From BOG-933 sp037132135 (lineage in GTDB: Bacteria > Pseudomonadota > Alphaproteobacteria > Azospirillales > Azospirillaceae), in contig JBAXPR010000164.1 of assembly GCA_037132135.1 (NCBI GenBank), forward strand, positions 1-5,785: a stretch of DNA of 5,785 nucleotides, in the 5' to 3' direction. Shown piece after piece: positions 5,483-5,785 of the stretch. Made by a program: the position numbers and the translations under genes. Under the pieces are notes generated by a model that saw nothing but the letters and a program-made list of their open reading frames with translations, had not been told where the DNA came from and did not search any database. The stretch's first letter is position 1. The number at the start of each line of letters is the position of its first letter.

Positions 5483-5785
5483 TTAGAGGGCCGGGGCATC
5501 GAACAGGAAATCAAGGTCGTCGGCGGTCAGAGAGCCTGCCCAGGAGCCTTCGTCGAGCATGGCGTCGGCCAGCGAGCCCTTGCGATCCTGAAGCTCGAGA
5601 ATCCGTTCCTCGACCGTGCCCGAGGCGATCAGTTTGTAAACGAACACCGGCTTGACCTGCCCGATGCGATGGGCGCGGTCGGTGGCCTGATTCTCGACCG
5701 CCGGATTCCACCAGGGGTCGTAATGGATGACGGTGTCGGCGGCGGTGAGGTTGAGGCCGCGGCCGCCGGCCTTGAGGCTGATCAG
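5483..5785 (-). CDS. SNF2-family DEAD/DEAH-like helicase, C-terminal 100 residues (partial)
   Basis: The visible C-terminus of this protein belongs to the second RecA-like lobe of a SNF2/RapA-type ATPase; the N-terminus is beyond the right edge. Motif V is SLKAGGRGLNLTAAD (fragment residues 3-17). DPWWNPAVENQATDRAHRIGQ (23-43), which runs into motif VI, is diagnostic of the SNF2 family, with the arginine finger region in DRAHRIGQ. It continues with VKPVFVYKLIASGTVEERI (44-62), the usual post-motif-VI helix ILELQDRKGSLADAML, and ends LTADDLDFLFDAPAL before TAA. Such proteins use ATP to translocate on or remodel protein-DNA complexes. Which bacterial subgroup it belongs to (for example those with an N-terminal SWIM zinc finger) cannot be decided from this part. 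Confidence 0.93.
   Translation of the reverse strand: MISLKAGGRGLNLTAADTVIHYDPWWNPAVENQATDRAHRIGQVKPVFVYKLIASGTVEERILELQDRKGSLADAMLDEGSWAGSLTADDLDFLFDAPAL

Overview
The window is GC-rich with tightly packed genes. It carries an ECF-type nickel/cobalt uptake locus with its NikR regulator, a purE-purK pair, a YdcH-type small protein, a soluble protoglobin chemotaxis transducer and the end of a SNF2-family helicase. This combination, and the C-terminus ending in FLARIR on the chemotaxis protein, suggest an alphaproteobacterium, probably of the Rhodospirillales (Rhodospirillum/Magnetospirillum-like). That placement is an inference from gene content and protein style, not from a marker gene.

Left part (1-1879): two minus-strand genes, a DUF4198/NikK-like exported protein followed by a NikM/CbiM membrane protein that runs off the left edge, form the start of a nickel (or cobalt) ECF transporter operon. 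Divergently on the plus strand lies nikR. The 145-bp intergenic region holds four copies of the NikR-type half-site (three TCATAC and one inverted GTATGC). NikR therefore probably controls both the transporter and itself. The NikR protein has all four canonical nickel ligands plus an unusual C-terminal tail with 11 histidines in 23 residues, which is the most distinctive feature of the window.

Middle part (1886-3729): purK, purE and a ydcH-like gene lie on the minus strand, read as ydcH-purE-purK. The gaps are 25 and 4 nt, so they are probably one transcript from a promoter just upstream of ydcH. PurK and PurE carry out the two-step bacterial conversion of AIR to CAIR in purine synthesis. nikR and purK converge with only 6 bp between their stop codons.

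Right part (3851-5785): a minus-strand gene for a 448-residue soluble transducer (protoglobin heme sensor fused to an MCP signalling domain, HemAT-like) is followed by a strong nested hairpin that is probably its terminator. Upstream of it, an intergenic region of about 220 bp contains an AT-rich inverted repeat. The window ends inside the last 100 codons of a SNF2-family helicase, also on the minus strand.

No tRNA, rRNA, CRISPR, insertion sequence or phage feature was seen. Apart from the NikR tail and its operator region, the window looks like ordinary chromosomal housekeeping and sensory DNA.
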